Below are positions 1 through 8,061 of a stretch of DNA of 54,133 bases, piece by piece. Source of the DNA: Chloroflexota bacterium (GTDB lineage Bacteria; Chloroflexota; Anaerolineae; Aggregatilineales; Phototrophicaceae). The stretch covers positions 1 through 54,133 of the forward strand of contig WTGO01000070.1 in assembly GCA_011523515.1 (NCBI GenBank). The letters are read 5' to 3'. The notes beneath the pieces were generated by a model that did not search any database, was not told the origin of the DNA, and saw nothing but the letters and a program-made list of their open reading frames with translations. Every line of letters begins with the position of its first letter. Within the stretch, counting starts at the first letter, position 1. The position numbers and the translations under genes were made by a program.

Positions 1-87
1 CAGTACACCCCCTATCCGATGGAGTTCTTATATCATTGATATTTACCACTCCCGTTTTCCGCGAAACTGGAAATAGCATTAAAACCG

Positions 88-96
88 TGCCATAAT
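88..96 (+). promoter_or_regulatory. Extended -10 promoter candidate
   Basis: TGCCATAAT resembles the TGnTATAAT extended -10 element that recurs ahead of genes in this window. It lies about 65 bases before the first small coding region. No clear -35 hexamer is visible, and the assignment is by eye. Confidence 0.35.
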
Positions 97-163
97 ACTA
101 GCAATAAGAAGCGTAGCGATCAGCCTGCGTAATCAATGCATATGTTGTACGGAGCCCGGGGCT

Positions 164-496
164 ATGGAGAATATTTCGACAGATACGATGCTTCAACTTC
201 TGGTCACCGTAGCCGCGGCGCTGGCTCTTTGGTTGCGGCTGGATTCTAAGATCGACGGACTTCGCAAGGAACTCAAGGGTGACTTCCAGCGAATAGATGA
301 CGATGTCAAAAGCCTATCCTCCAATGTTGACGGAATACGCAAGGAATTGAAAGGCGACATCCAGAGGGTTGACGCTAAAGTCGACGCGCTAGCCAGTACT
401 GTCCATGAGTTTCGCGTGGAAAGTGTTGAACGACTTACTCGGCTGGAAGAGCGAACCGAGCGCCGACGCGAAGATGAACCAGAAGCTCTCGCGTAA
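164..496 (+). CDS. Small membrane-anchored coiled-coil protein
   Basis: A 110-residue protein of unknown function. Residues about 8-24 are hydrophobic (LLVTVAAALALWL) and probably form one membrane anchor. The rest is charged and heptad-like, so a coiled coil is likely. An internal duplication is visible: the unit DG(L/I)RKELKGD(F/I)QR occurs at about residues 31-43 and again at about 56-68. The C-terminus is rich in Arg and Glu. The start follows GGAG in a GGAGCCCGGGGCT leader. It is the first of three short coiled-coil proteins in this window. It faces rfaE2 tail to tail with only 7 bases between. Family unknown; a structural or partner-binding role is a guess. Confidence 0.6.
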   Translation: MENISTDTMLQLLVTVAAALALWLRLDSKIDGLRKELKGDFQRIDDDVKSLSSNVDGIRKELKGDIQRVDAKVDALASTVHEFRVESVERLTRLEERTERRREDEPEALA

Positions 497-503
497 ACAG
501 CAT

Positions 504-983
504 TTAGTCTTGCGACAATCTGCAGATCTTCTCAATTACTGACGTTGTACTGTGCTGAGGCAGGTACTCGATCAGTTCGACGCGGCCGCCGTAGGCGTCG
601 ACCGCGGACCGCTCCGGCAGCGGCTTGTCGGCATAGTCGCCGCCTTTGACGTAGATATCCGGCTGCAGCGCGCGCAGCAAGTTATCGGCGGTGTCTTCCT
701 GGAAGATGATCACAGCCGCGACCGGAACTAGCGCCGCCAGCAATCTCGCCCGCTCGGCAGCGGGGACGAGGGGACGCCCGGGGCCTTTTAAACGCGCTGT
801 TGAAGCATCGCCGTTCACGCCGACGAATAGCGCGTCGCCTAGTTGGCTGGCTTTTTCCAGGTAATCCAGATGGCCGATATGCAGCAGGTCGAAGTGACCG
901 TTGGTGAAGACCAGGGTCCGGCCCGCCTTCCGCAGGGACTCGCGCAAAACCCGCGCTTGTGACAGTTCCAGCACTTCGCCCAT
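504..983 (-). CDS. RfaE2/HldE-type nucleotidyltransferase
   Basis: A 159-residue cytidylyltransferase-fold enzyme. The family transfers AMP or CMP to a sugar or alditol phosphate, classically D-glycero-beta-D-manno-heptose 1-phosphate. The signature is clear: TNGHFDLLHIGHLDYL with the HxGH nucleotide-binding motif at about residues 31-34, VNGDASTARLKGPGRP in the middle, and a C-terminal HSTTSVI loop. Only the adenylyltransferase half is present; the kinase half of bifunctional HldE is absent. The ATG at 983 is chosen because it removes a low-quality N-terminal extension and leaves 8 bases to the upstream DUF3052 gene. It is last in a three-gene operon. Heptose, glycerol-3-phosphate or another substrate cannot be told apart here. 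Confidence 0.82.
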   Translation of the reverse strand: MGEVLELSQARVLRESLRKAGRTLVFTNGHFDLLHIGHLDYLEKASQLGDALFVGVNGDASTARLKGPGRPLVPAAERARLLAALVPVAAVIIFQEDTADNLLRALQPDIYVKGGDYADKPLPERSAVDAYGGRVELIEYLPQHSTTSVIEKICRLSQD

Positions 984-991
984 TATTTCAC

Positions 992-1402
992 TCAGCGATC
1001 TTCCAGCCGAAAAACCAGCTTGAGCCCCGACCATTGCGCGTCGATGGCGGCGACTTTGACATCGACCAGACCGCCCGCCAGCGCTACAGCGCACACGACA
1101 TCCTCGGTAATATCGGTGGGCAGCTTAGCGGCTTTTTTGTACCAGGATATCCAGATCATACCGTCTCTGCGGATGGCGGCTTTCAGGCGCGGGAAGTCGG
1201 CTTCGTAATCGGCGCGCCAGACATAGAATGCCTGCGCAAAGTCGTAGCCGGCGGCGGCCAATTCACTATCGACCGTCACATCAGCCGGCAGCTCGCCCAG
1301 CAGGTCGAAATAGTTTTCGGGCGCATTCAGCAGCGCGGCGCGATTCCCGCTTTTGATGCCCAGCTTTTTGATCAGGGGCGTGCCCGAGTAACCTGCCGTC
1401 AT
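992..1402 (-). CDS. DUF3052 family protein
   Basis: A 136-residue cytoplasmic protein of the DUF3052 type. It starts with the family's typical MTAGYSGTPLIKKLGIK and continues with a Rossmann-like pattern (ALLNAP near 23-28, WISWYKKAA near 86-92). It ends with GLVDVKVAAID..WSGLK. The function of the family is not established. The ATG at 1402 is taken because the family normally begins at this motif; a longer reading frame extends into pepF. It sits 8 bases after pepF and 8 bases before rfaE2, so all three are probably co-transcribed. Confidence 0.8.
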   Translation of the reverse strand: MTAGYSGTPLIKKLGIKSGNRAALLNAPENYFDLLGELPADVTVDSELAAAGYDFAQAFYVWRADYEADFPRLKAAIRRDGMIWISWYKKAAKLPTDITEDVVCAVALAGGLVDVKVAAIDAQWSGLKLVFRLEDR

Positions 1403-1410
1403 GCGCCCGC

Positions 1411-3234
1411 CTATGCGAACTTGTCGGGATACAATTGGCGCGCCAGCGCTTCCGCCTGCGTCACCCATTCTTCGATCACGTCTATGCCCTTTTGCCAGAA
1501 GCCCGGGGCGTTGATATCCACGCCGACCTTCGCCAGCAGCCGATCGGGATAATCCGAGTCGCCGGCGGCCAACAGGTCGATGTACTTGGGCACGAAGCCG
1601 GCGCCTTCTTCCTGATAGATACGGTAGAGAGCCAGCACCAGCAACTCGCCGAATGAGTAGGCGTAGACGTAGCCCGGCGTATGCAGGAAATGCGGCACGT
1701 AACTCCACCAACTGCCGTATTCTTCGGTGATGGTGACACTGTCGCCGAACATGTCGCGCTGCGTCTCCAGCCAGAGCTCGCCAAAGCGCTCGGCGGTCAA
1801 TTCGCCTTCGCTGCGGCGGGTGGCGTGCATCTTGTCTTCAAAGCGGTTCATTGATATTTGCCGGAAGACGGTGGCGAAGGTGTCCTCGATTTTCTCGGTC
1901 AGCATGGACAGCTTGACTTCCTGATCGTCTTCGGCCGCCATCAGATCCTGGAAGACCAGCATCTCGGCGAAGGTCGAGGCCATCTCGGCGGTGGTGAGCG
2001 GCGTATAGAGCGCGAACAGTCCGCTTTCGCGGCCGGAGAGGACCATGTGGATGCCGTGGCCCAATTCGTGCGCCAGTGTCGTGACATCGCGGGTATCGCC
2101 CAGGTAATTGAGGAAGACGTAGGGATTGGCGGAGGCGACGGTGGGCGCAGCGAAGGCGCCGCCGCGTTTATTGGGCAGGACGGGCGCGTGTATCCAGTTA
2201 TGGTCAAAAAAGAGCTGGGCGGCGGATTTCAGGCGCGGGCTGAAGTTGTCAAAGGCTTCCAGCACGATATCGCGCGCCCGCTCCCAGATGTAGAATTCCT
2301 CGCTCTCCTTGAGATTCAGCGGCGCGTAACGGTCGTAGTCATAGAGCTCGTCATAACCGAGCAGGGCCTGCTTTAGCTCGTAATGCCGCGCGACCAGATC
2401 GTAGTTGCCGGTCACGGTAGTCACCAGCGCTTCGACCACGTCGTCGCTGGCTTTGTTACTCAGGTTGCGTGAAGATATCCAACTGGCGTAGCCGCGGCGG
2501 CGGTCGCTGTTGGCTTTGTCCAGCGCCAGGGTATTGAAGATGAAAGTCAGCTCCATGGACTTTTCGTCCAGCTTGTCGGTCAGCGCCCGCCAGGCCATCT
2601 CACGCACATCGCGGTCGCTATCGCGCAGCTTGTTGAGCACGAAGGTCATGTTGACCTCGTCGCCAAGCCAATCGAAGCGGAAGGCGCTGGTCAGCTGGGT
2701 GAAGAAGCGGGTCCAGGCGGCGCTGCCGGTGACCTGTTTCTCGATGACTATCTGCTCCTCGGCTTCGGACAGATAGTAGGGTTTGTTGCGCCGCTCCGCC
2801 TCCAGGTAGTAGCGGCATTTTTCCAGCTGCGGGTCGGCCAGGATGGCTTCGGCATGCTGGTCATCGAGGGCGTTCCACTCGATGTAGAAGAAGACGAGTT
2901 TCTGATTCAGCTCGGCGTCCAGGTCCTGGATGCGGGCCATATACGCTGTGAAGTCGGGATTGCCGGTGTCAGTGGAGAAGTTGAGCATGGCGTAGGAGCC
3001 CAAGCGGCCGCTGAGGTCGTAGATCGCCTCCAGCTCGGCGTAGGCGCTGACGAAATCCGCGGCGCTCATCTGCGTCAGTTGACCGCGCCAACGCTCCTGG
3101 AAGGCGTCCATTAAGTCGTTGAGTTTCTGTATGTCTGCTTCAATCTGCGGGTCATCCAGGCTCCGGTAGAAAACGGAGAGATCCCAGATGACATCTTCAG
3201 CGCCGGTGGAGCGCTCCTGCACGGCTTCGCTCAT
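1411..3234 (-). CDS. pepF: Oligoendopeptidase F family peptidase (M3)
   Basis: A 607-residue zinc metallopeptidase that cleaves short peptides in the cytoplasm. The M3 active site HELGH is at residues 389-393, with Glu390 as the catalytic base. The third zinc ligand lies in the following AEMASTFAEML helix (about 417-427). The N-terminal helical M3 domain, with DLSVFY and a long alpha-helical region, is complete, and the length is normal for PepF. There is no signal peptide. It is the first gene of a leftward operon with DUF3052 and rfaE2. The start follows a GCGAGAATGCGATG context. Function is assigned on family level; substrate range is not visible. Confidence 0.95.
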   Translation of the reverse strand: MSEAVQERSTGAEDVIWDLSVFYRSLDDPQIEADIQKLNDLMDAFQERWRGQLTQMSAADFVSAYAELEAIYDLSGRLGSYAMLNFSTDTGNPDFTAYMARIQDLDAELNQKLVFFYIEWNALDDQHAEAILADPQLEKCRYYLEAERRNKPYYLSEAEEQIVIEKQVTGSAAWTRFFTQLTSAFRFDWLGDEVNMTFVLNKLRDSDRDVREMAWRALTDKLDEKSMELTFIFNTLALDKANSDRRRGYASWISSRNLSNKASDDVVEALVTTVTGNYDLVARHYELKQALLGYDELYDYDRYAPLNLKESEEFYIWERARDIVLEAFDNFSPRLKSAAQLFFDHNWIHAPVLPNKRGGAFAAPTVASANPYVFLNYLGDTRDVTTLAHELGHGIHMVLSGRESGLFALYTPLTTAEMASTFAEMLVFQDLMAAEDDQEVKLSMLTEKIEDTFATVFRQISMNRFEDKMHATRRSEGELTAERFGELWLETQRDMFGDSVTITEEYGSWWSYVPHFLHTPGYVYAYSFGELLVLALYRIYQEEGAGFVPKYIDLLAAGDSDYPDRLLAKVGVDINAPGFWQKGIDVIEEWVTQAEALARQLYPDKFA

Positions 3235-3297
3235 CGCATTCTCGCTTGTGTCTGTGGCTAATTAACGGCGCAATCCTAGCAGAAGCCCGAGAATCGT

Positions 3298-3325
3298 GTA
3301 GGGGCGACCAGCGGTTGTTCACGCC
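3298..3325. repeat. Partial copy of GTAGGGGCGA repeat
   Basis: GTAGGGGCGACC-AGC-GGT starts like one arm of a palindromic element whose full form reads GGGCGA...TCGCCCCTAC elsewhere in the window. The second arm has decayed. It lies in the 213-base gap between pepF and the next gene. Confidence 0.45.
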
Positions 3326-3447
3326 AATACGTCTTAATCTGTACCAAAACGCATGTTCTGTGGTAGACTATGTGTGGACAATTATTGAAGTAGATGCGTT
3401 TCGGTATCATTAGCGATTGCCCCAATGGAAGATCAGGAGTGGCCCAG

Positions 3448-3720
3448 ATGTTTATGAATGATGCAAGATTCAAACGCATGGCCAAGGAGTACGAAGCGCT
3501 GCGCAGTACACAGAACACCATTATGGATGGGCTTGAGGAAGTGCTTCCGGCTATGGCATCCTCGATCGACGGCAATAGTAAAGGTATCCAGGAGAACCGC
3601 GAGGCGATCCGGGAGAACCGCGAGGCCATCCTGGTCAACACGCGCATGCTGCAAGCCATTATCGAACACCTCGATGTGCCCTACGAGGAAAAGCCTCCGA
3701 TGGGATTCAGGCAGGACTAG
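3448..3720 (+). CDS. Small coiled-coil protein, paralog of the 8735 gene
   Basis: A 90-residue soluble helical protein of unknown function. The ATG at 3448 is preceded by AGGAG (3435-3439), a better start than the upstream in-frame ATG at 3394. The core reads YEALRSTQNTI at about residues 14-24, very like ETLRTTQTNI in the 57-residue protein at 8735, so the two are probably paralogs. A perfect heptad-type repeat follows (QENREAIRENREAI, about 50-63). It stands alone between two leftward genes. No domain is recognised; oligomerisation through the coiled coil is inferred. Confidence 0.6.
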   Translation: MFMNDARFKRMAKEYEALRSTQNTIMDGLEEVLPAMASSIDGNSKGIQENREAIRENREAILVNTRMLQAIIEHLDVPYEEKPPMGFRQD

Positions 3721-3762
3721 ACGGTTCCAACCCAAGCCAGCCCTCTATCTGGAGTCCACCTG

Positions 3763-4818
3763 CTAACGCCCGGACTTGGCCTCCGGCACGGCGAAGATCA
3801 TACGGCCGGTGGGCCGGTTGATCAGCTTGGTCACTTCCACGCTGACGTTGCGGTCCATATACTTCTGTCCCGATTCCACCACGACCATGGTGCCGTCGTC
3901 CAGGTAGCCGACGCCCTGGTTGGGATCGCGTCCTTGCTGGATGATGCGGATGGCGAATTTTTCGCCGGGAATGTAGACGGAGCGCACCGCATTTGCCAGA
4001 GCATTGATGTTCAGCACATCGACGCCTTGCGCGTCAGCGACCTGGTTGAGATTGAAGTCGTTGGTCACCAGCGAGGCGTTAAGCTGGATAGACAGCGCCA
4101 CCAGCTTGGCGTCCACTTCGCCGAAGTCTTGCGGGTCGTCGTCGACAATCTTGACGGGCAAGTCGTTATTGCGCTGCAATTCGTTGAGCTTGGCCAGGCC
4201 GCGCCGGCCGCGATTGCGCCGCAGCGGGTCGGATGAATCGGCCACGCGATGCAGCTCGCTCAACACAAAGCGCGGGATCACCAGCGTCCCGCCGATGAAG
4301 CCGGTCTCGGCGATTTCAACGATGCGCCCGTCGATCAGCACGCTGGTATCCAGCAGCAGCTGGCGGTTGGCGTAGGGCTGCAAGCGCCGCTGCCGGCCCA
4401 TGATCTTCTCGCTGATGACATCCAGGATTTCGCCGGAGCGGATGTTGAAGAGATTCATACCCAGGTAACCGCAGACCAGGGAAACAATCGCCGGCAAAAT
4501 CCGACCGACCGGGTCGCCCAGCAGCGACAGCGGAAAGGCCAGCATCAGCGCCACAGTCAAGCCAACCAGACCGCCCAGAATTGCCAGCATCAGCCGCGGC
4601 ACCGTCATTTCGCTGGCGTGACGCCGCCAAAAGCGAAAGGGGACGATAGAGATCCAGGGCGCCGCGATCAAGCCGACCAAGGCGCCTAATCCGGCGAAAA
4701 TCAGCGTGGATTCTTCGGCGCCGAATTCGGTCAGATGAGCCAGCGCCCCGCCGAGGCGGCTGCCAATGAATGCGAATACGATCAGGCCGGTGATTCGGCA
4801 AATAAGGTATGAGCTCAT
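3763..4818 (-). CDS. YacL-type membrane PIN-TRAM protein
   Basis: A 351-residue integral membrane protein with a cytoplasmic ribonuclease-like domain. Four hydrophobic segments fill residues 5-122. A PIN domain follows at about 150-270 with all four expected acidic metal ligands: Asp157 (LLDTSVLIDGR), Glu188, Asp236 and Asp254 (VTNDFNL). A TRAM RNA-binding domain closes the protein at about 285-345 (GVGYLDDGTMVVVE). This order is that of Bacillus YacL and its relatives, whose RNA target is unknown. An AGGAG lies four bases before the ATG. It is monocistronic in appearance. The intact acidic set suggests an active nuclease. Confidence 0.9.
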   Translation of the reverse strand: MSSYLICRITGLIVFAFIGSRLGGALAHLTEFGAEESTLIFAGLGALVGLIAAPWISIVPFRFWRRHASEMTVPRLMLAILGGLVGLTVALMLAFPLSLLGDPVGRILPAIVSLVCGYLGMNLFNIRSGEILDVISEKIMGRQRRLQPYANRQLLLDTSVLIDGRIVEIAETGFIGGTLVIPRFVLSELHRVADSSDPLRRNRGRRGLAKLNELQRNNDLPVKIVDDDPQDFGEVDAKLVALSIQLNASLVTNDFNLNQVADAQGVDVLNINALANAVRSVYIPGEKFAIRIIQQGRDPNQGVGYLDDGTMVVVESGQKYMDRNVSVEVTKLINRPTGRMIFAVPEAKSGR

Positions 4819-5121
4819 AAACTCCTAATCCTCGTGCTTAGCCCGATCCGTACTCCTTCCGCGTCAACTGTGGCTTAACGAAGAGCCTAGATAAGGATAA
4901 ACAGCAAATTCTCTTAAGCGGTACTATAAGCGACGGCCAGCCGGGCGTCGGGCAGGATGCGCATCCTACATCAATTATAGCCCAGCAGACAGCGCCGACA
5001 ATGGATTGGCGCCGCAGTTGGGGCAGCGCGCGCAAGCAGGCGCGGGTGGCGGATGCCGCCGGCCAGTCGCCCAAGTGACCTTGCGAAAGCAATGGATCGC
5101 GGCTCAGGCGCATTCCCGGTC
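4819..5121. other. Intergenic gap with zinc-ribbon-like remnant
   Basis: This 303-base gap separates the DUF4013 stop from the PIN-TRAM start. Read leftward in another frame just after the DUF4013 stop, about 4983-5115 encodes a short open stretch containing CARCPNCGANPL, which looks like half of a zinc ribbon. It has no start of its own. The part next to the PIN gene is more AT-rich and probably holds its promoter, but I cannot pick a convincing hexamer pair. Confidence 0.3.
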
Positions 5122-5868
5122 TCAGTGAGACGGGCGGCCGTCCTGCGCGGAAAAGCCCAGCGGGCTGACATCCGCGACACTCGACGGACCGCGGCGCAGC
5201 GCCATCCGCTCGGCGCGCAGCCGACGTCCGTAGCTGCCCGTCAAGTATCCCTGCACCGGCACGAAGAGCACGGGGCCCAGCAGCGCGACCGGCAAGAGCG
5301 CCAGCAGAATGATGCTGGCCGCCAGCGACGCGACCAGCCATTGCAAGGCCAGCGCGCTGTGGTTATGCATGCTGCGCAACAAACGATTCACGCGGTAGAA
5401 GGCATCGGATTCCCAAGACTCGGCGTAGCGCGCCAGGCCAACAGCCAGCAGCGACCAGGCAAAAGCGAAATACAGAATCAGCAGCGGCGCGAGCCCGCCC
5501 AGGATGCTCAAGAAGGTGATGCCGCCGAAGAGGCTGACAGCGATGACAGTGCGGAAGACATAGAGAAACAGTATGGCGACAACCAGCGGCAAATGGTAGG
5601 CGATGATTGCCAGAAGCACCGGCAAACCCTTGCTGATTTTCTCGCCGATGTGATTCCACTCGGGCAAGGGGCGCGGGTAATTGTTGCCGACATTGTGTAT
5701 TAGTTCAGCCAGGAATCCCAGCAAGGCGCAGAGGCTGATCAATCCGATGACCGGCACGGGACAGAGCAAGGCGAAAACGGCGGTTTCGCCCAGCTTGACC
5801 GGCCAGCGCTTGTCTTCGGTAAAGTAGGTAAATGCTCGAATGAAGTCCATAATCGCTGGACTCTGCAT
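5122..5868 (-). CDS. DUF4013-like multi-pass membrane protein
   Basis: A 248-residue membrane protein with an N-terminal charged stretch (TEDKRWPVKLGE) followed by about five to six hydrophobic segments between residues 30 and 205. The order of a polar start with a conserved Trp-Lys, then alternating long hydrophobic helices and a YAESW..AFYRVNRLL loop, matches DUF4013 proteins, a family without known function. The C-terminus is basic and polar. A second in-frame ATG at 5850 is an alternative start. A good promoter lies at 5903-5930. A zinc-ribbon-like sequence follows the stop in another frame, so the original protein may have been longer. Confidence 0.7.
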   Translation of the reverse strand: MQSPAIMDFIRAFTYFTEDKRWPVKLGETAVFALLCPVPVIGLISLCALLGFLAELIHNVGNNYPRPLPEWNHIGEKISKGLPVLLAIIAYHLPLVVAILFLYVFRTVIAVSLFGGITFLSILGGLAPLLILYFAFAWSLLAVGLARYAESWESDAFYRVNRLLRSMHNHSALALQWLVASLAASIILLALLPVALLGPVLFVPVQGYLTGSYGRRLRAERMALRRGPSSVADVSPLGFSAQDGRPSH

Positions 5869-5902
5869 CTAGTATTTTGAGATTTCACATTTACTTAAAG
5901 TA

Positions 5903-5930
5903 ATCTTAACATGCTTAAAGTTAGTGTCAA
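5903..5930 (-). promoter_or_regulatory. Promoter with triple CTTAA direct repeat
   Basis: On the minus strand TTGACA (5925-5930) is followed 16 bases later by TAAGAT (5903-5908), a good sigma-70 type pair for the DUF4013 gene. Three CTTAA units start at 5894, 5905 and 5914 on the plus strand, 11 and 9 bases apart. They overlap the spacer and the -10 box. The helical-turn spacing suggests a binding site for a tandem-repeat regulator such as an OmpR/PhoB-type protein, which is inference. Confidence 0.55.
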
Positions 5931-6071
5931 GCAGGAATCATAGTCTCACGCGTGGTTCTGCAATAGACGTTCTTAACATGATGGCGGCGGAGCGGGCAAA
6001 TCGGACTATGCCGCAACCGCAGTCTGCATTACATTTTCGTTTACCGCGGTGACAATCGCGAGCGAGAGGTC

Positions 6072-7145
6072 ATGCTCTATCAGCTTCTGGGAGCGGTATT
6101 CCCGGCTAAAGCAAAATCAGTCGAGCCGCGCCGCATCGTCCTGCTTCGCCCTTGCTGCATCGGCGATGCGGTCATGGCGACGGCGGCATTGAGCGCCTTG
6201 CGCCAAACTTTTCCTGACGCGCATATCAGCTGGGCGATCGGCCCTTGGTCGGCGCGGGCCATCGCGCATCACCCGGCCCTGGACGAGATCGTCGATACCG
6301 ACGCCGATATGCCGCTGAAGTCGCCAGTCGCCTTTTGGCGCCTGGTGGGGCTGCTGCGAGCCGGAGGCTACGATATGGCGATTTCGCTGGTGCGCTCGCC
6401 CTTGATGAGCCTGGCGGCGCGCTTGTCCGGCATTCCCGTCCGCGCCGGTCTGGACAGCCGTGGACGCGGCTTCGGCTACAATCTGCGCGTTGCGGTCGAT
6501 CCCGAGGCGCGGGAGCACGAAAGCGAAATCTATCTGCGTGTGGTCAGCGCAATGGCCGGGCGCGAAGTCCATGCCTACGCCAATTTGCCGGTCAGCGCAG
6601 CGCCACAGGCCGAGGTTCGCTCGCGCCTCGCTGCCGAAAACATCGCCGGGCCCTTCGTGGTCGCCCATCCCGGCGGCGGGGTCAATCCGGGGGCGCGCTT
6701 TGATGGCAAGCGCTTTCCGCTGCAGAAATTCGCGCAGATCTTAAATCGGGTAGCGGAGGCTCGGGGCGCGGGCGTGATTCTGCTGGGGGGACCCGGCGAC
6801 GGCGACTTGACCGCTGAGGTCGAGCGCCGTCTGACTGTTCCCGCGGTCAGTTGGGCGGACCGGCTTACATTCCCCGAGATTGGCGCGCTGGCGGCGGAAG
6901 CGCTGGTGTACATCGGCAACGACAGCGGCTTGACGCATTTGGCGGCGGCCAGCGGCGGGGAGACTGTCATGCTGATGGGGCCGACCGATCCGCTGCGATA
7001 CGCGCCTTACGCGCGGGATGCCATCGCCCTGCGGGTACAGGGCAAGCAGGTCACAGCCCATTCGGCGGCGCAGACCGACCCGCTTGAATGGCCTGAAATC
7101 AGCAAGAGCGTTGTCCGTGCGGTTGAGGACATCGTCGGCGGCTGA
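6072..7145 (+). CDS. Glycosyltransferase family 9 (heptosyltransferase-like)
   Basis: A 357-residue GT-B fold glycosyltransferase of family 9, the ADP-heptose:LPS heptosyltransferase family. The N-terminal domain has RIVLLRPCCIGDAVMATAAL (about 21-40), the typical acceptor-side motif. The C-terminal domain has VVAHPGGGVNPGARFDGKR, ILLGGPGDGDL and the donor-binding stretch IGNDSGLTHLAAASG near 280-294. The start is preceded by GAGAGG. It stands alone on the plus strand. In an organism thought to have a single membrane it may act on a cell-wall or exported glycan rather than LPS core; the sugar is unknown. An rfaE2-type gene lies 5 kb away. Confidence 0.88.
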   Translation: MLYQLLGAVFPAKAKSVEPRRIVLLRPCCIGDAVMATAALSALRQTFPDAHISWAIGPWSARAIAHHPALDEIVDTDADMPLKSPVAFWRLVGLLRAGGYDMAISLVRSPLMSLAARLSGIPVRAGLDSRGRGFGYNLRVAVDPEAREHESEIYLRVVSAMAGREVHAYANLPVSAAPQAEVRSRLAAENIAGPFVVAHPGGGVNPGARFDGKRFPLQKFAQILNRVAEARGAGVILLGGPGDGDLTAEVERRLTVPAVSWADRLTFPEIGALAAEALVYIGNDSGLTHLAAASGGETVMLMGPTDPLRYAPYARDAIALRVQGKQVTAHSAAQTDPLEWPEISKSVVRAVEDIVGG

Positions 7146-7192
7146 GACATACGCGCGACGCGCCGACGCTGAGTCGCTGCGTTAAGCTGTGC

Positions 7193-7198
7193 TACTAT
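7193..7198 (+). promoter_or_regulatory. Extended -10 element before enoyl-CoA hydratase
   Basis: TGCTACTAT (7190-7198) fits the extended -10 form TGnTAnnAT seen repeatedly here. It lies about 85 bases before the enoyl-CoA hydratase start. No strong -35 box is visible. Confidence 0.4.
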
Positions 7199-7209
7199 TG
7201 AGCAAGCGT

Positions 7210-7225
7210 GGGCGAGCCAAGGCTC
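7210..7225. repeat. GGGCGAGCCAAGGCTC palindromic repeat
   Basis: The same core, CGAGCCAAGGCTC, occurs at 20596-20608 where it continues into GCCCCTACAATC. GAGCC/GGCTC can form a hairpin with an AA loop. This copy has lost the tail. It lies in the leader of the enoyl-CoA hydratase gene. Confidence 0.5.
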
Positions 7226-7284
7226 TATCGACGCGAATGCAAGTGGGGATTGGGCGGATTTCACCATAACGAGGAGTTGACCAA

Positions 7285-8061
7285 ATGAGCTACGAGAACA
7301 TCATTGTCGACCAGCCGGCCCCGGGTGTAGGCCGCGTGCGGCTCAACCGGCCGCGGGCGCTGAACGCGCTGAACTCGGCGCTGATGGACGAGGTGATGGC
7401 GGCCATGGCCGGATTCGACGCTGACAGCGAAATCGGCGCGATGATCTTGACCGGGGACGACAAAGCCTTCGCCGCCGGCGCCGACATCAAAGAGATGGAC
7501 GGCAAGAGCCAGATCGACATGCTGATGTCCCGCTCGCTGGTTGACCGCTTCGATATCGAGAGCATCAGCAAGCCGATAATCGCTGCGGTCTCCGGCTACG
7601 CTCTGGGCGGCGGCTGCGAGGTCGCTATGAGCTGTGACATGATCGTCGCGTCGGAGACGGCGGTCTTCGGCCAGCCGGAGATTAATCTGGGCATCATCCC
7701 GGGCGCCGGCGGCACCCAGCGCCTGACCCGCGCCGTGGGCAAGGCCCTGGCGATGGAGATCATGCTGACCGACCGCAAACTCAGCGCGCAGGAAGCGCTG
7801 GATTGCGGCCTGGTGAATCGCGTGGCGCCGCTGGACGAGTACATGGACCTGGCCATCGACATCAGCCAGAAAGCAGCGCGCCGCTCCCAGGTTGCTATTC
7901 GCCTGACCAAAGAGGCCATCAACAAAGCCTACGAAACCTCGCTGAGCGAGGGCCTGGCGCTGGAACGGCGCAACTTCCTGATCGCTTTCGGCTCGGAGGA
8001 CAAAGCCGAGGGCATGCGCGCCTTCATCGAGAAGCGGCGGGCGGAATGGAAAAACCGCTGA
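7285..8061 (+). CDS. Enoyl-CoA hydratase
   Basis: A 258-residue crotonase-family enzyme that hydrates 2-trans-enoyl-CoA in beta-oxidation or related acyl-CoA degradation. The oxyanion-hole segment [10 protein letters not shown] (about 62-71) and GYALGGGCE (about 104-112) are intact. Both catalytic glutamates of true hydratases are present: Glu112 in GGGCE and Glu132 in [15 protein letters not shown]. The length and C-terminal trimerisation helix ([10 protein letters not shown]) are normal. A strong GAGGAG site precedes the ATG. The stop overlaps the next start by 16 bases, so the two are translationally coupled. Thiolase and CoA-transferase genes lie 24 kb away. Confidence 0.95.
   Translation: MSYENIIVDQPAPGVGRVRLNRPRALNALNSALMDEVMAAMAGFDADSEIGAMILTGDDKAFAAGADIKEMDGKSQIDMLMSRSLVDRFDIESISKPIIAAVSGYALGGGCEVAMSCDMIVASETAVFGQPEINLGIIPGAGGTQRLTRAVGKALAMEIMLTDRKLSAQEALDCGLVNRVAPLDEYMDLAIDISQKAARRSQVAIRLTKEAINKAYETSLSEGLALERRNFLIAFGSEDKAEGMRAFIEKRRAEWKNR

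Noticed and set aside
1858..2376. Plus-strand frame inside pepF
   Set aside because: Antisense shadow of a complete M3 peptidase gene.
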